Source: an uncultured Pelagibacteraceae bacterium
Lineage (GTDB): Bacteria; Pseudomonadota; Alphaproteobacteria; Pelagibacterales; Pelagibacteraceae
Length of the DNA stretch: 42,939 bases
Direction: 5' to 3'
Assembly (NCBI GenBank): GCA_902609645.1
Contig: CACLSS010000007.1
Location: forward strand, 1 to 42,939
Shown: positions 22,566 through 34,430 of the stretch, one piece after another
How positions within the stretch are numbered: the stretch's first letter is position 1
Layout of the letters: the number at the start of each line of letters is the position of its first letter
Notes under the pieces: generated by a model
The model's input: the letters and a program-made list of their open reading frames with translations, nothing else
Database searches by the model: none
Told to the model about the DNA's origin: nothing
Translations under genes and position numbers: made by a program

Positions 22566-24106
22566 TATTTTTTTTCAAAATTTGACTTTTTATAATTTGT
22601 TATAACTTCTGTTAAAAGTTTTTCGGTATCTTCCTCAATTTTTCCACTTTTTTGAATTGACTCTAATATCTCAGGTTTTTCATTTTTAATTAAATCTAAT
22701 AAACCTTTTTCGAATGATCGAATTTGATTATTTTCAATAGTATCTAAATAACCTTTTACACCGCAATAAACTGTTACAACCTGTTCTGATACTGTCATTG
22801 GGCTATATTGATCCTGCTTTAATAACTCCGTAAGCTTAGAACCTCTATTTAACAATTTTTGAGTTGATGCATCCAAGTCAGATCCAAACTGAGCAAAGGC
22901 TGCCATTTCTCTATATTGTGCTAATTCCAATTTTATTGAACCTGCAACTTTTTTCATTGCTTTAGTTTGGGCTGCAGAACCAACTCTAGAAACAGAAAGA
23001 CCAACATTTACTGCTGGTCGTATCCCTTGATTGAAAAGTTCTGTTTCTAGAAAGATCTGGCCATCAGTAATTGAAATTACGTTTGTTGGAATATAAGCGG
23101 ATACGTCACCTGCTTGTGTTTCAATAATAGGTAATGCTGTTAATGAACCACCACCATTGTCGTCATTTAATTTTGCTGCTCGCTCAAGTAATCTACTGTG
23201 TAAATAAAATACATCTCCTGGATATGCTTCTCTACCCGGAGGTCGTCTTAACAAAAGAGACATTTGTCTGTATGCAACAGCTTGTTTAGACAAATCATCG
23301 TAAATTATTAGAGCATGCATTCCATTATCTCTAAAAAATTCTCCAAATGTACATCCTGTATATGGTGCTAAAAATTGTAATGGGGCAGGATCAGACGCTG
23401 TAGCAGAAACAACAATTGTATAATCCATTGCACCAGCATCTTGTAAGGTTTTGACTATTTGAGCAACTGTTGATCTTTTTTGACCAATTGCAACGTAAAT
23501 ACAATAAAGTTTCTTTTTTTCATCGTCTGACTCATTTATTTTTTTTTGGTTAATGATGGTATCTACTGCAACTGCAGTTTTTCCAGTTTGTCTGTCTCCG
23601 ATTATTAATTCTCTTTGTCCTCTTCCTACTGGAATTAAGCTATCAATTGCTTTTAAACCCGTTTGCATAGGTTCCCCAACAGATTTTCTTGGTATAATTC
23701 CTGGAGCCTTAACTTCAACCCTTTTTCTTTTAATATTTTTGTCTAAATTTTCTTTACCATCAATTGGATTTCCTAATGCATCAACTACTCTGCCAAGTAA
23801 CTCTTTACCAACAGGTACATCAACTATTGCTCCAGTTCTTTTAACTGTATCACCCTCTTTAATTGATCTATCATCTCCAAAAATAACAATACCAACATTA
23901 TCGTTTTCAAGATTAAGAGCCATACCTTTTGAATTGTCCTGAAACACAACCATTTCACCAGCTTGAACATTGTCTAACCCATAAACTCTAGCAATTCCAT
24001 CTCCTACGGAAAGAACTTTTCCAATTTCTGAAACTTCGGCTTTATCTCCTAAATTCTTTATTTGCTCTTTCAAAATTTTCGTGATTTCTGAGGGATTTAT
24101 ATCCAT
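22565..24106 (-). CDS. atpA: ATP synthase F1 alpha subunit
   Basis: [59 protein letters not shown]. Confidence 0.98.
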
Positions 24107-24664
24107 TTAACTCTCCAATAATACTTTTTTATAATTTGCCAATTTATTCTTGATAGAAGTATCAATCATAAGACTACCAATTTGCAGAACAACTCCTCCA
24201 ATTAAACTCTCATCTATTTCTGATTTAAGCTTAATAGTTCCTTTTACATTTTCTGAAATCTCTTTTTCAATTTCGGAAATGGTTTTATCATCTATCTGCT
24301 TTGATGAAAATAAGTTTGCACTTATCTCACCTTTTTTATGTGAGACTAGTTTTAAAAATTCTTCAATAATTTCACTTAGAAAAAATATTCTTTTTTTATT
24401 TATTAAAATAAAGAAAAAGTTTTTTATGATTTTATTAGCTTTCATTGCATTTAATATTTTCTCAAATACTTCTTTTTGATTTTTGTTTGTATTGGTTGGA
24501 TTTTTTATATAGTTTTTTAAATCATTGTTTGAATTGTAGACTTTCAAAAAGTTACTTAAACTAGAAACATACTCATCAGTTTTATTTTCTTCACTGGAGA
24601 GCTCTAATAATGCCGAAGCGTATCTTTGTGATATTCTGCCTGAAAATGATTTATCGTTACTCAA
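24107..24664 (-). CDS. atpH: ATP synthase F1 delta subunit
   Basis: RYASALLELSSE..., C-terminal DESLIGGVVLQIGSLMIDTSIKNKLANYKKVL; TTG start with in-frame upstream stop. Confidence 0.93.
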   Translation of the reverse strand: MSNDKSFSGRISQRYASALLELSSEENKTDEYVSSLSNFLKVYNSNNDLKNYIKNPTNTNKNQKEVFEKILNAMKANKIIKNFFFILINKKRIFFLSEIIEEFLKLVSHKKGEISANLFSSKQIDDKTISEIEKEISENVKGTIKLKSEIDESLIGGVVLQIGSLMIDTSIKNKLANYKKVLLES

Positions 24665-24748
24665 AGTAATTCCTATATGATTGTGTCTGAATTAATCAGA
24701 TTTCGTATCATAGGAAATTGTTCTGTTCAAGAGCGATTGAAACGCATA

Positions 24749-26701
24749 TTAGCTAAAATTTAAAGGGTCTACATCAACTGTAAGTTTAATTTTTTTAGAT
24801 AAATTAATTTTTTTGAGTATTTTAGCTATATCTTTTTGTATAAAAAGATTGTTTCTGGATCTTAAAAGCAATCTAGTTCTATAATTATTTTTAATTTTAA
24901 ATATTGGAGAACTTACTGGCCCCATTACTTCAGCATATTTTAGAATAGATAAATTTTTTTTAATTTTTTTAGCTTCTAAAATTCCATCTTTTTCATTTTT
25001 TGATGATATTATGAGAGCTATAAGTCTTGTAAATGGTGGAAGATTTTTTTCTTTTCTCAAATTTATCTCGTCTTCCAAAAACTGGGCAGAATCATTTTCT
25101 AATATATTCTTAAGAGTCTCATCCGAAGGATTGAAAGTTTGATATATAACAAGTGAGTCTTTGCTAAATCTACCTGCCCTTCCACTTAATTGATTGTATA
25201 ATTGAATATTTTTTTCAGTTGATCTTAGATCAAATCCCATTCCTGAAAAATCAGCATCTACAACTACAATACAGTTAAGATTAGGAAAGTTAAATCCTTT
25301 TGAAATTAGTTGGGTTCCGACAAGAATATCAATTTTATTGTTTTCTATATCTGAAAGTAAGTTTTTAGTTTCCTTTTTATTATTAAGAAAATCACTAGAT
25401 AATATTTTAATTTTTTTTTCAGGAAAGATTTGTTTCAGTTCGGCATAAATTTTTTCGATACCTGGACCGTACATTTGATAATCACAATTGTTTTCCGTTT
25501 TTTTACAATTCGAGTTTAGACTAGATTTATATCCACAATGATGACACATAGCTTTATTTATGTGCTTGTGAAAAGTTAGATAAATTGAGCAATTAGGACA
25601 ATCAAGTTTTGAGCCACAGATTTTACAAATTATAAATGGTGCATAACCTCTTCTGTTTAGAAAAAAAAGTACTTGATCTTTTTTTTCAAGATATTTTTTT
25701 ACTAAATTAATTGTTTTTGGATCAAGCCAAATATTTTTTTTCTTTCGATCTAATTTAAGATCAATTACCTTAGCATTCGGAAGGGAAAAGTTTTTATATC
25801 TTTTTTCTAGCTTAGTAAAATTATATTTTTTATTTTTAACATTATTGAATGTCTCTAATGAGGGAATAGAGGTAGAAAGTAAAACTGGAATATTCTCTAT
25901 TGAGGCTCTTGAAATTGCCATATCCCGCGCATTATATCTAATACCTTCGTCTTGTTTATATGAAGAGTCATGTTCTTCATCAACAACTATCAATCCTAGA
26001 TTTTTAAATGGTAAAAACAATGACGATCTTGCTCCAACTACTAGTTTAATTTCACCATTAATAATATTTTTCCAAATAATTCTTTTGTTTTTTTTTGTTA
26101 TTTTTGAGTGCCAAACTGCCGGTTTAAAGCCAAAGTAATCTTCGAATCTTTGATTAAATTGATTTGTCAAAAAGATTTCAGGTAATAAAACTAAAGATTG
26201 TTTTCCTCTTGAAATATTTTCTTTTATTTTTTCAAAATAAACAATTGTTTTACCTGATCCAGTAATACCTTGTAATAGTGTTGTGCTAAATTTATTACCC
26301 AAATTGTTTATGTCTTTCAGACATTTTTTTTGTTCCTCATTTAAAATAAATTTTTTTTTAATTTTTAGACTGTTATCAAAAGTTTCTTTTTTTTTTGAAA
26401 AAAAAGATTCATCACCTAGACACATCTTTAGCACCATTCCTTTTGGTGCTAAATTATATAAAGAGAACCAATTAATAAATTTTACCAAATTATCGCTTAA
26501 CGATACTGATTTTTTTTCTTTAATATCTTTTAATTTAAAATTCTTATTTGTATTTTCTTCTTTATCCCACACAACCCCAATTTCTTCTTCTTTTCCAAAG
26601 GGAACTGAAACAATAGATCCAGTTTTTAATTTTCCAAATTTTTTAGAAAAATAGGTATGTGGATGATCAAAAATTCTTGGTATAAGAACTGGTACTTTCA
26701 T
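24749..26701 (-). CDS. priA: primosomal protein N' (PriA helicase)
   Basis: LLQGITGSGKTIVYFE, VVDEEHDSSYKQDEGIRYNARDMAI, zinc-binding CKICGSKLDCPNC/CHHCG, GTQLISKGFNFPN, QLSGRAGR. Confidence 0.95.
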   Translation of the reverse strand: MKVPVLIPRIFDHPHTYFSKKFGKLKTGSIVSVPFGKEEEIGVVWDKEENTNKNFKLKDIKEKKSVSLSDNLVKFINWFSLYNLAPKGMVLKMCLGDESFFSKKKETFDNSLKIKKKFILNEEQKKCLKDINNLGNKFSTTLLQGITGSGKTIVYFEKIKENISRGKQSLVLLPEIFLTNQFNQRFEDYFGFKPAVWHSKITKKNKRIIWKNIINGEIKLVVGARSSLFLPFKNLGLIVVDEEHDSSYKQDEGIRYNARDMAISRASIENIPVLLSTSIPSLETFNNVKNKKYNFTKLEKRYKNFSLPNAKVIDLKLDRKKKNIWLDPKTINLVKKYLEKKDQVLFFLNRRGYAPFIICKICGSKLDCPNCSIYLTFHKHINKAMCHHCGYKSSLNSNCKKTENNCDYQMYGPGIEKIYAELKQIFPEKKIKILSSDFLNNKKETKNLLSDIENNKIDILVGTQLISKGFNFPNLNCIVVVDADFSGMGFDLRSTEKNIQLYNQLSGRAGRFSKDSLVIYQTFNPSDETLKNILENDSAQFLEDEINLRKEKNLPPFTRLIALIISSKNEKDGILEAKKIKKNLSILKYAEVMGPVSSPIFKIKNNYRTRLLLRSRNNLFIQKDIAKILKKINLSKKIKLTVDVDPLNFS

Positions 26702-26722
26702 TATTTAAAAAAATAAATTTAC

Positions 26723-28126
26723 TTAAAAATGAATAGGTCTTTTTTCAACTGCTAAAGCAGCTTCTTTAATTGCTTCAGTATGAGTTGGATGAGCGTGGCA
26801 TGTTCTTGCGATATCTTCAGAGCTCGCCCCAAATTCCATCGCAATTGCCATTTCAGCAATCATATCGCCACTATGCGGACCTATTATGTGCACACCCAAA
26901 ACCTTATCAGTTTTTGAGTCAGCTAATATTTTCACAAATCCTTCAGTTTCATTGTTAACTTTAGCTCTAGAGTTAGCCATAAAAGGAAATTTACCAATTT
27001 TGTAACTTATGTTTAACTTTTTTAATTCTTCTTCAGTTTTTCCAACTGTAGCGACTTCTGGTGACGTATAAATTACACCTGGAATTACGTCATAATTTAC
27101 ATGTCCAGATTGCCCTGAAAGTATTTCCGCAACAGCTATTCCCTCTTCCTCAGCTTTGTGCGCTAACATCGGTCCTTTTATAACATCTCCAATTGCAAAA
27201 ATATTATTAATTGAAGTCCTAAATTCTTTATCAACATTGATCCTACCCTTATTGTCCTTATTTATACCAATTTTGGACAGATTTAGACCGTCTGTGTAAG
27301 GCTTTCTACCAACAGAGACTAAAACTTTTTCACATTCGATTTTGTTTTTAGTTTTGGTATTTTTATCTTCAAATTCAACAATAACTTTATTATTTTCATC
27401 CTTTACATTTGTAACTTTGTTGTTTAATAAAAATTTTATACCTTGTTTAGTTAAAATTTTTTGAAACTCTTTTGAAACTTCTCTATCCATACCTGGTGTA
27501 ATATGATCCAAATATTCAATTACTGTAACATCAGAGCCTAATCTCGACCATACAGAACCCATCTCAAGACCGATATAACCACCTCCGATAACAACCATAT
27601 TTTTTGGAACTTTCTCTAAAGATATAGCGCCTGTCGAAGAAATTATATTTTTTTCATTAATTTCAATACCTGGAACAGAACTCGATGATGAGCCAGTAGC
27701 AATGACAATATTTTTTGATTTGTAAGAGGTTTTTTTTCCATTTTCATACACAACTACATCATTTTTTGAAAATAAAACTCCTTTGCCCTTTATGTAGGTG
27801 ACTTTGTTTTTTTTAAATAAGAACTCAACACCCTTTGTTAATACTTGAACTGACTTACTTTTGTTCATCATTATTTTTTTCAAGTTTAATTTCACTTCGC
27901 CAACTTCTATACCAAGATTATTGTAATCTTTTTGTGCTTTTTTATACATATCTGATAGGTTCAAAAGACTTTTAGATGGAATACATCCAACATTTAAACA
28001 TGTACCTCCAAGAGTTCCTCTTGACTCAATGCAGCCTGTCTTTAGACCAAGTTGCGCCGCCCGGATCGCGCAAACATAACCCCCAGGACCACCACCAATA
28101 ACTAATAAATCAAATTGTTCACTCAT
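26723..28126 (-). CDS. lpdA: dihydrolipoyl dehydrogenase
   Basis: GGGPGGYVCAIRAAQLGLK, GGTCLNVGCIPSKSLL, AIGDVIKGPMLAHKAEEEGIA, HAHPTHTEAIKEA. Confidence 0.97.
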   Translation of the reverse strand: MSEQFDLLVIGGGPGGYVCAIRAAQLGLKTGCIESRGTLGGTCLNVGCIPSKSLLNLSDMYKKAQKDYNNLGIEVGEVKLNLKKIMMNKSKSVQVLTKGVEFLFKKNKVTYIKGKGVLFSKNDVVVYENGKKTSYKSKNIVIATGSSSSSVPGIEINEKNIISSTGAISLEKVPKNMVVIGGGYIGLEMGSVWSRLGSDVTVIEYLDHITPGMDREVSKEFQKILTKQGIKFLLNNKVTNVKDENNKVIVEFEDKNTKTKNKIECEKVLVSVGRKPYTDGLNLSKIGINKDNKGRINVDKEFRTSINNIFAIGDVIKGPMLAHKAEEEGIAVAEILSGQSGHVNYDVIPGVIYTSPEVATVGKTEEELKKLNISYKIGKFPFMANSRAKVNNETEGFVKILADSKTDKVLGVHIIGPHSGDMIAEMAIAMEFGASSEDIARTCHAHPTHTEAIKEAALAVEKRPIHF

Positions 28127-28128
28127 AT

Positions 28129-29418
28129 TTATACATTTAAGAAAAGTCTTTGCGGTTCCTCTAATGAATCTTTTATATTTTTTAAAAATGAAACTGCCTC
28201 TTTGCCATCAACAATTCTATGATCATAAGATAAAGCTAAATACATCATGGGTCTAATTATTATTTCCCCATCTTTTACAACTGCTCTTTCAACAATATTG
28301 TGCATACCTAAAACTCCTGACTGTGGAGGATTTAATATTGGTGTTGAAAGCATCGAACCATAAATTCCTCCATTTGTAATAGTAAAAGTCCCTCCCTGTA
28401 AGTCTTCAATTGTTATTTTTCCATCTCTAGCCTTTTCACCTAAAGACAAAATATTTTTCTCAATTTCTGCAAAAGACATTTCATCTGGACTTCTAAGAAC
28501 AGGTACTACTAAACCTCTGTCTGTACCCACCGCAAAACTGATGTTATAATAATTTTTATAGACTATTGTGTCTCCTTGTATTTCAGCATTAATAGCTGGA
28601 AAATTTTTCAATGCTGCGACACAAGCTTTTACAAAAAAAGACATAAAACCAAGTTTTGTTGAAAATTTTTTAATAAACTCGTTTTTATAATCATTTTTCA
28701 TTTGTATTACTTTAGACATATCCACTTCGTTAAAAGTTGTAAGCATCGCTGCATTATTTTGTGCCTCTTTTAATCTTTTTGCTATCGTCATTCTTAATCT
28801 TGTCATTTTAATTTTTTCTTCAGGACCATGAGTTATTTTTCGTTTATTAGGAGCAGGTTTAGATCCCATTAAGTTTAATAAATCTTCTTTGAGTATAACT
28901 CCATTTTTTCCTGTACCTGTAATTTTACTTAAATCAATATTCTTTTCGTTTGCAATTTTTCTTGCTGAAGGAGAAACAATTTTTTCTTGAATATAATTAT
29001 CACTTTTAACCTCTTCAGACAGAATTAGTGGAGGTTCTTCTTTAATTTCTTTTAGAATTAATTTTTTTTCTATTTTTTTAGGTTTTTGTTCTATCGGTTT
29101 TTCAAAAACTTTAGGTATAACTTCCTCTTTTTTAGGTGGAGGTGTATATATTTTTTCCTCTTTCTCAATTTTTTGTGCTTTTTTTGCACCTATACTTCCA
29201 AGTAAAGCACCAACTTCTACTGTATCCCCTTCCTTAACAGAGATGTTTTCCAAAACACCTTCGGTTGGTGAAGGAACCTCCACATTTACTTTATCTGTCT
29301 CCAGCTCAACAATTGGCTCATCGGAGTCAACTTTTTCTCCAACACTTTTAAGCCATTTGGAAACTGTTGCCTCTGTTACTGACTCACCTAAAGCTGGAAC
29401 AACTATTTTTTCTGACAT
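28129..29418 (-). CDS. sucB: 2-oxoglutarate dehydrogenase E2 (dihydrolipoyl succinyltransferase)
   Basis: Lipoyl domain [16 protein letters not shown]3-binding [25 protein letters not shown], catalytic [23 protein letters not shown]. Confidence 0.96.
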   Translation of the reverse strand: MSEKIVVPALGESVTEATVSKWLKSVGEKVDSDEPIVELETDKVNVEVPSPTEGVLENISVKEGDTVEVGALLGSIGAKKAQKIEKEEKIYTPPPKKEEVIPKVFEKPIEQKPKKIEKKLILKEIKEEPPLILSEEVKSDNYIQEKIVSPSARKIANEKNIDLSKITGTGKNGVILKEDLLNLMGSKPAPNKRKITHGPEEKIKMTRLRMTIAKRLKEAQNNAAMLTTFNEVDMSKVIQMKNDYKNEFIKKFSTKLGFMSFFVKACVAALKNFPAINAEIQGDTIVYKNYYNISFAVGTDRGLVVPVLRSPDEMSFAEIEKNILSLGEKARDGKITIEDLQGGTFTITNGGIYGSMLSTPILNPPQSGVLGMHNIVERAVVKDGEIIIRPMMYLALSYDHRIVDGKEAVSFLKNIKDSLEEPQRLFLNV

Positions 29419-29428
29419 TTAATTAATT

Positions 29429-32326
29429 TTACCTATTTACTACCTTTTCTAATATTTCTTTTTGTTCTGCAAGATGTTTGTTCAAGTTTCCTGTGGCTGG
29501 TGATGCCGCAGCATTTCTTCCAACATATTTTACTTTTTCTCCTTTGATTTTGACGATTTCTAATGTTCTATCAATATAATATTTAACAGTGTTCCATGCT
29601 CCCATGTTCATCGGTTCTTCTTGGCACCAAATAAATTCTGCATTTTTGTACTTTTGAAGCTCCCTTCCTAAATGTTTTACAGGAAAAGGGTAAAGCTGCT
29701 CTACTCTAATAAATACTATTTCATCATTTTTACTTTTTTCTCTAGCCTCTAATAGATCAAAATATATTTTACCTGAACACATAATAACTTTTTTTATTTT
29801 TTTGTTTGTTTTAAGTTTTATAAGTTTACTATTTTCAAGGTAAGCATGATCTTCTAAAATTCTGTGAAATCTTGTTTTTTTTGTGAAGTCTTCAATATAA
29901 GAAATGCATCTTTTATGTCTCAATAAAGATTTAGGAGTCATAACTACTAAAGGTTTTCTAAAATCTCTTCTCATTTGTCTTCTAAGTACATGAAAATAGT
30001 TAGCTGGAGTTGTGCAATTAACAACCTGTAAATTTTCTTGTGCACATAATTGTAAAAATCTCTCTAATCTTGCTGAAGAGTGTTCTGGTCCTTGTCCTTC
30101 GTAACCATGTGGAAGAAGCATCACCAGGCCACTTGCTCGTGACCATTTAGATTCACCAGAAGAGATAAATTGATCTATAACTACTTGCGCGCCATTTGAA
30201 AAATCTCCAAATTGTGCCTCCCAAAGAACTAGGGTTTCAGGCTCCGAAAGAGAATATCCAAACTCAAAACCTAGTACACCAAGCTCTGACAATAAACTAT
30301 CAATGACCTCAAAACTTTTTTGTTTCTTAGATATATTATGCAAAGGTATGTGCCTATCGTGACTATCTTGATTTCTTAATACTGCATGTCTTTGACTAAA
30401 AGTCCCTCGACCAGAGTCTTGCCCAGAAAGTCTTACTGAAAAACCTTCGTTTAGTAAAGTACCAAAAGCCAAAAGCTCAGCTGTTGCCCAATCTATAGGT
30501 TTTTCTTCGGTAAACATTTTTCTTTTATTTTCTAAAATTTTTAAAAGTGTTTTGTGAATGTTAAAGTTATTTGGTACTTCTGTAATTTTTTTACCTACAT
30601 TAATTAGATCTTTTTTCTCTACACCAGTTTTTCCTCTTTTATCTTTTCCTATTTCAGGTTTAAATCTAGACCAAACTCCATCAAACCATGTCATTTTCTG
30701 TTTATAACTTTTTGCATTTTTAAATTCAGAGTTTAAAGAAACTTTAAGCTTATTTTTTCCTTCATCAAAATCTTTTTGTGAAATTAAACCTTGGCTTATT
30801 AATTTTTTACCATAAATTTCTAGCGTAGTAGGATGGCTTCGTATTTTTTTGTACATAAGTGGCTGTGTAAAAGATGGTTCGTCACCCTCGTTATGTCCAA
30901 AACGTCTATAGCAGACCATATCAATAACAACATCGCTTTTAAATTTTTGTCTGAATTCTGTAGCAATCTTTGCACAATGAACTACTGCTTCGGGATCGTC
31001 ACCGTTAACATGAAGTATTGGAGCTTCTACCATTTTTGCAAGGTCTGAGGGATACGGTGAAGATCTAGCAAACCTTGGGGCTGTAGTAAAACCAATTTGA
31101 TTGTTTACAATTATATGAATTGTACCGCCTGTATTATGTCCAGGTAATCCCGACATTGCAAAACACTCCGCCACAACACCCTGCCCAGCGAATGCAGCAT
31201 CTCCATGTATAAGAACTGGAATAACTTTTCTTCTCTCTTTGTCTTTGTGAAAATATTGTTTTGCTCTTACCTGCCCTAAAACTATTGGATTTACTGCCTC
31301 GAGGTGTGAAGGATTATCTGTAAGACTGATGTGGACTAAATTTCCATCAAATTCTCTATTTGCAGATGCTCCTAGATGATATTTTACATCTCCCTCAAAA
31401 TCTTTTTTGGAGTCAATTTTTTCTCCAAAAAATTCTTTAAATATAAGTTTAAAAGGTTTTTGCATCATATTTGCGAGGACATTGAGCCTTCCTCTGTGAG
31501 GCATTCCAATTTTTACTTCTTTGACACCTAAATGGCCTCCTCTCTTTATAATTTGTTCTAATGCAGGTATAAGAGACTCCGCTCCATCAAGGCCAAACCT
31601 TTTTGTACCAACAAACTTTACGTGTAGAAATTTTTCAAAACCTTCTGCCTCAATAAGTTTATTAAGTATTGCTTTTTTTCCATTTTCGGTAAATTTAATC
31701 CCTTTTTCTTTTCCTTCAATTCTTTCTCTAATCCATGACCGCTCCACTGGATCAGACATATGCATGTACTCGTAACCGATATTTCCACAATAAATATCTT
31801 TAGCCCTATTTATAAGAGTATCTATATCCGCAGACTCTAATCCCAATGTACCGTCAAGAAATATTTTTCTTTTTTTACTTTGGTCATTAAATCCATATGT
31901 TATTGGTTTAAGTTCGGGATGTTCTTTACTTACTTGTAAACCCAATGGATCTAGAGTTGCAAGTAAATGTCCTCTAATTCTGTAGGCACGCATTAAAGTA
32001 CTGGCCCTAATTGAGTCCTTTGAATTTTGTTTAAGGGTTGATCCGTCTATATTCGTTTCTTTAATTTCTTGACCGTTTGTTTCTGGTTCGTCTGCATTTT
32101 TATAATTAACCCTTTTGATTTTTTTTCTAGACCAACTTGGTCCATTTACAGTATTGATGATTTCTGATTTATTATCTTTTAGTCCATCAAAAAATTCTTT
32201 CCATTCACTAGAAATACTTCCAGGATTTTGGACGTATTGAGCATATAGTTCTTCAATAAATTCAGAGCTGTTTCCACCTAAAAATGAGGTTTTTTCAAAT
32301 ATGTTGTTGTTTTTAACTGTAGACAT
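29429..32326 (-). CDS. sucA: 2-oxoglutarate dehydrogenase E1
   Basis: 965 aa; IGMPHRGRLNVLANMM, HGDAAFAGQGVVAECFAMSGLPGHNTGGTIHIIVNNQIGFTT, VLWEAQFGDFSNGAQVVIDQFISSGE. Confidence 0.98.
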   Translation of the reverse strand: MSTVKNNNIFEKTSFLGGNSSEFIEELYAQYVQNPGSISSEWKEFFDGLKDNKSEIINTVNGPSWSRKKIKRVNYKNADEPETNGQEIKETNIDGSTLKQNSKDSIRASTLMRAYRIRGHLLATLDPLGLQVSKEHPELKPITYGFNDQSKKRKIFLDGTLGLESADIDTLINRAKDIYCGNIGYEYMHMSDPVERSWIRERIEGKEKGIKFTENGKKAILNKLIEAEGFEKFLHVKFVGTKRFGLDGAESLIPALEQIIKRGGHLGVKEVKIGMPHRGRLNVLANMMQKPFKLIFKEFFGEKIDSKKDFEGDVKYHLGASANREFDGNLVHISLTDNPSHLEAVNPIVLGQVRAKQYFHKDKERRKVIPVLIHGDAAFAGQGVVAECFAMSGLPGHNTGGTIHIIVNNQIGFTTAPRFARSSPYPSDLAKMVEAPILHVNGDDPEAVVHCAKIATEFRQKFKSDVVIDMVCYRRFGHNEGDEPSFTQPLMYKKIRSHPTTLEIYGKKLISQGLISQKDFDEGKNKLKVSLNSEFKNAKSYKQKMTWFDGVWSRFKPEIGKDKRGKTGVEKKDLINVGKKITEVPNNFNIHKTLLKILENKRKMFTEEKPIDWATAELLAFGTLLNEGFSVRLSGQDSGRGTFSQRHAVLRNQDSHDRHIPLHNISKKQKSFEVIDSLLSELGVLGFEFGYSLSEPETLVLWEAQFGDFSNGAQVVIDQFISSGESKWSRASGLVMLLPHGYEGQGPEHSSARLERFLQLCAQENLQVVNCTTPANYFHVLRRQMRRDFRKPLVVMTPKSLLRHKRCISYIEDFTKKTRFHRILEDHAYLENSKLIKLKTNKKIKKVIMCSGKIYFDLLEAREKSKNDEIVFIRVEQLYPFPVKHLGRELQKYKNAEFIWCQEEPMNMGAWNTVKYYIDRTLEIVKIKGEKVKYVGRNAAASPATGNLNKHLAEQKEILEKVVNR

Positions 32327-32363
32327 TATTTTTAAGTCTTATATTAACATAAAAAATTAAAAT

Positions 32364-33239
32364 TTAACTATTTAGTTTGTTAAATAATGTTTTTCCTATA
32401 TCTGCAGGTGACTCTGAAATAGTAATACCAGCAGACTTCATTAATTCAATTTTATTTTCTGCTCCACCTTGTCCTCCAGAAATTATCGCTCCTGCATGGC
32501 CCATTCGTCTTCCTGGAGGTGCAGTAAGTCCGGCAATAAAACCTACGATAGGTTTATTAATCTTAGATCTTTTAATAAAATCTGAGGCCTCTTCCTCTGC
32601 TGTACCTCCTATTTCACCAATCATGATTATTGATTCTGTCTCAGGGTCTTTTAAAAATAATTCAAGACAATCAATAAAGTTTGTTCCATTAATTGGGTCG
32701 CCACCAATACCTATACATGTCGACTGTCCCATGCCATTTTGGGTTGTTTGTGCAACAGCCTCATACGTTAAAGTTCCTGATCTTGAAACAATACCAACTT
32801 TCCCCTTTTTATGTATGTCTCCAGGCATAATTCCAATTTTACATTCACCAGGAGTAATTATTCCCGGACAATTAGGTCCAATCAATCTACTTCTACTTTT
32901 TTTAAGAAGATTTTTTACTTTCACCATATCCAGAACTGGAACCCCTTCAGTGATACAAACTATGAGGTCTATTTCCGCATCCATTGCTTCAATAATTGCA
33001 GATGCAGCGAATTTTGCAGGTACATATATCATTGTTGCTGTTGCTCCAGTTTTATTTATTGCATCTTTTACTGTATCAAATACTGGAAGATTTAAATGTT
33101 TCTGTCCTCCTTTTTTTGGAGTGACACCGCCAACTAATTGTGTTCCATATTTTATTGCTTGTTCTGAATGAAATGTTCCATGCTTTCCTGTAAAGCCTTG
33201 GCAAATAACTTTTGTGTTTTTATCTATTAGAATAGACAT
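32364..33239 (-). CDS. sucD: succinate--CoA ligase subunit alpha
   Basis: [73 protein letters not shown]. Confidence 0.98.
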   Translation of the reverse strand: MSILIDKNTKVICQGFTGKHGTFHSEQAIKYGTQLVGGVTPKKGGQKHLNLPVFDTVKDAINKTGATATMIYVPAKFAASAIIEAMDAEIDLIVCITEGVPVLDMVKVKNLLKKSRSRLIGPNCPGIITPGECKIGIMPGDIHKKGKVGIVSRSGTLTYEAVAQTTQNGMGQSTCIGIGGDPINGTNFIDCLELFLKDPETESIIMIGEIGGTAEEEASDFIKRSKINKPIVGFIAGLTAPPGRRMGHAGAIISGGQGGAENKIELMKSAGITISESPADIGKTLFNKLNS

Positions 33240-34401
33240 TTGTTTTTTTTATAGCCTTAACTATTTTTTTTGCTGCATCATTAAGATTATCTGCTGATAG
33301 TATTTTTAAACCTGATGCATCAAGAATTTTTTTTCCTTCTTTAAAATTAGTGCCAGCTAAACGGACAACTAAAGGAACTTTTAATTTTACATCTTTTGCT
33401 GCTTCAACAACGCCTTGAGCAAGAACATCGCATTGCATTATACCGCCAAAAATATTTATTAGTACACCTCTTACATTTTTGTCTGAGAGTAGTATTTTAA
33501 ATGCCGCGGTAACTTTTTCTCTACTTGCGCCACCGCCTACGTCTAAAAAATTTGCGGGTTCTTCCCCGTAAAGTTTAATTATATCCATTGTAGCCATTGC
33601 TAAACCTGCACCATTAACCATACAACCTATTGAACCTTCTAATTTTATATAGGCCAAATCATGTTTGCTAGCCTCGATCTCTGTAGGATCTTCCTCATTT
33701 AAATCTCTTAACTTATATATTTCAGGGTGTTTAAAAATTGCGTTATCATCAAAATTCATTTTTGCATCTAGGCAGAGTATTTTGTTATCTTGTGTTATTA
33801 CCAATGGATTTATTTCGATCAAAGATGCATCTTTTTTAATTAACGCGCTATACATCGCTTTAACTAATTTTGTTGCACTATCCATTTGGTTTTTGTCTAA
33901 CTGATAAATTTGTAATATATTTTTTATTTCTTCAGGGCTTAGATTGAGTCTAAGATCTACTTTTGTTGTTATAATTTTTTCAGGATTTTTTTTTGCTACA
34001 GCTTCTATATCCACACCACCCTCAGTGCTACTTATGAAAGCAATTTTAGAACTTTGTCTATCTATAAGACACGATAGATATAATTCTTTTTTAATATCAT
34101 AAGCCTTTTGAATATATATTCTTTTTACAACTCGTCCCTCAGGACCAGTTTGGGGTGTTACTAAAACTTTACCAAACAACTGTTTTGCAACATCTGCTAT
34201 ATCTTTTTTTTTAACTAATTTTACCCCTCCAGCTTTTCCTCTACCACCAGCATGTATTTGGGCTTTTAAAACAAATTGATCGGTATTTAGATCTTTAATT
34301 TTATCGATAATATCATCAGAATTAAATATAATCACCCCCTCTGTTACGGGTGCTCCAAAATCTTTTAAAATATCTTTTGCTTGATGTTCATGAATATTCA
34401 T
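33220..34401 (-). CDS. sucC: succinate--CoA ligase subunit beta (ADP-forming)
   Basis: [76 protein letters not shown]. Confidence 0.98.
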   Translation of the reverse strand: MNIHEHQAKDILKDFGAPVTEGVIIFNSDDIIDKIKDLNTDQFVLKAQIHAGGRGKAGGVKLVKKKDIADVAKQLFGKVLVTPQTGPEGRVVKRIYIQKAYDIKKELYLSCLIDRQSSKIAFISSTEGGVDIEAVAKKNPEKIITTKVDLRLNLSPEEIKNILQIYQLDKNQMDSATKLVKAMYSALIKKDASLIEINPLVITQDNKILCLDAKMNFDDNAIFKHPEIYKLRDLNEEDPTEIEASKHDLAYIKLEGSIGCMVNGAGLAMATMDIIKLYGEEPANFLDVGGGASREKVTAAFKILLSDKNVRGVLINIFGGIMQCDVLAQGVVEAAKDVKLKVPLVVRLAGTNFKEGKKILDASGLKILSADNLNDAAKKIVKAIKKTNVYSNR

Positions 34402-34430
34402 AAGAAATTTATCTGCATTTTATTATTTTT

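Noticed and set aside
32377-33171. 264-aa plus-strand ORF opposite sucD
   Set aside because: Fully antisense to well-conserved sucD; Pro/Ile/Ser-rich composition typical of complement-frame translation, no recognisable domain.
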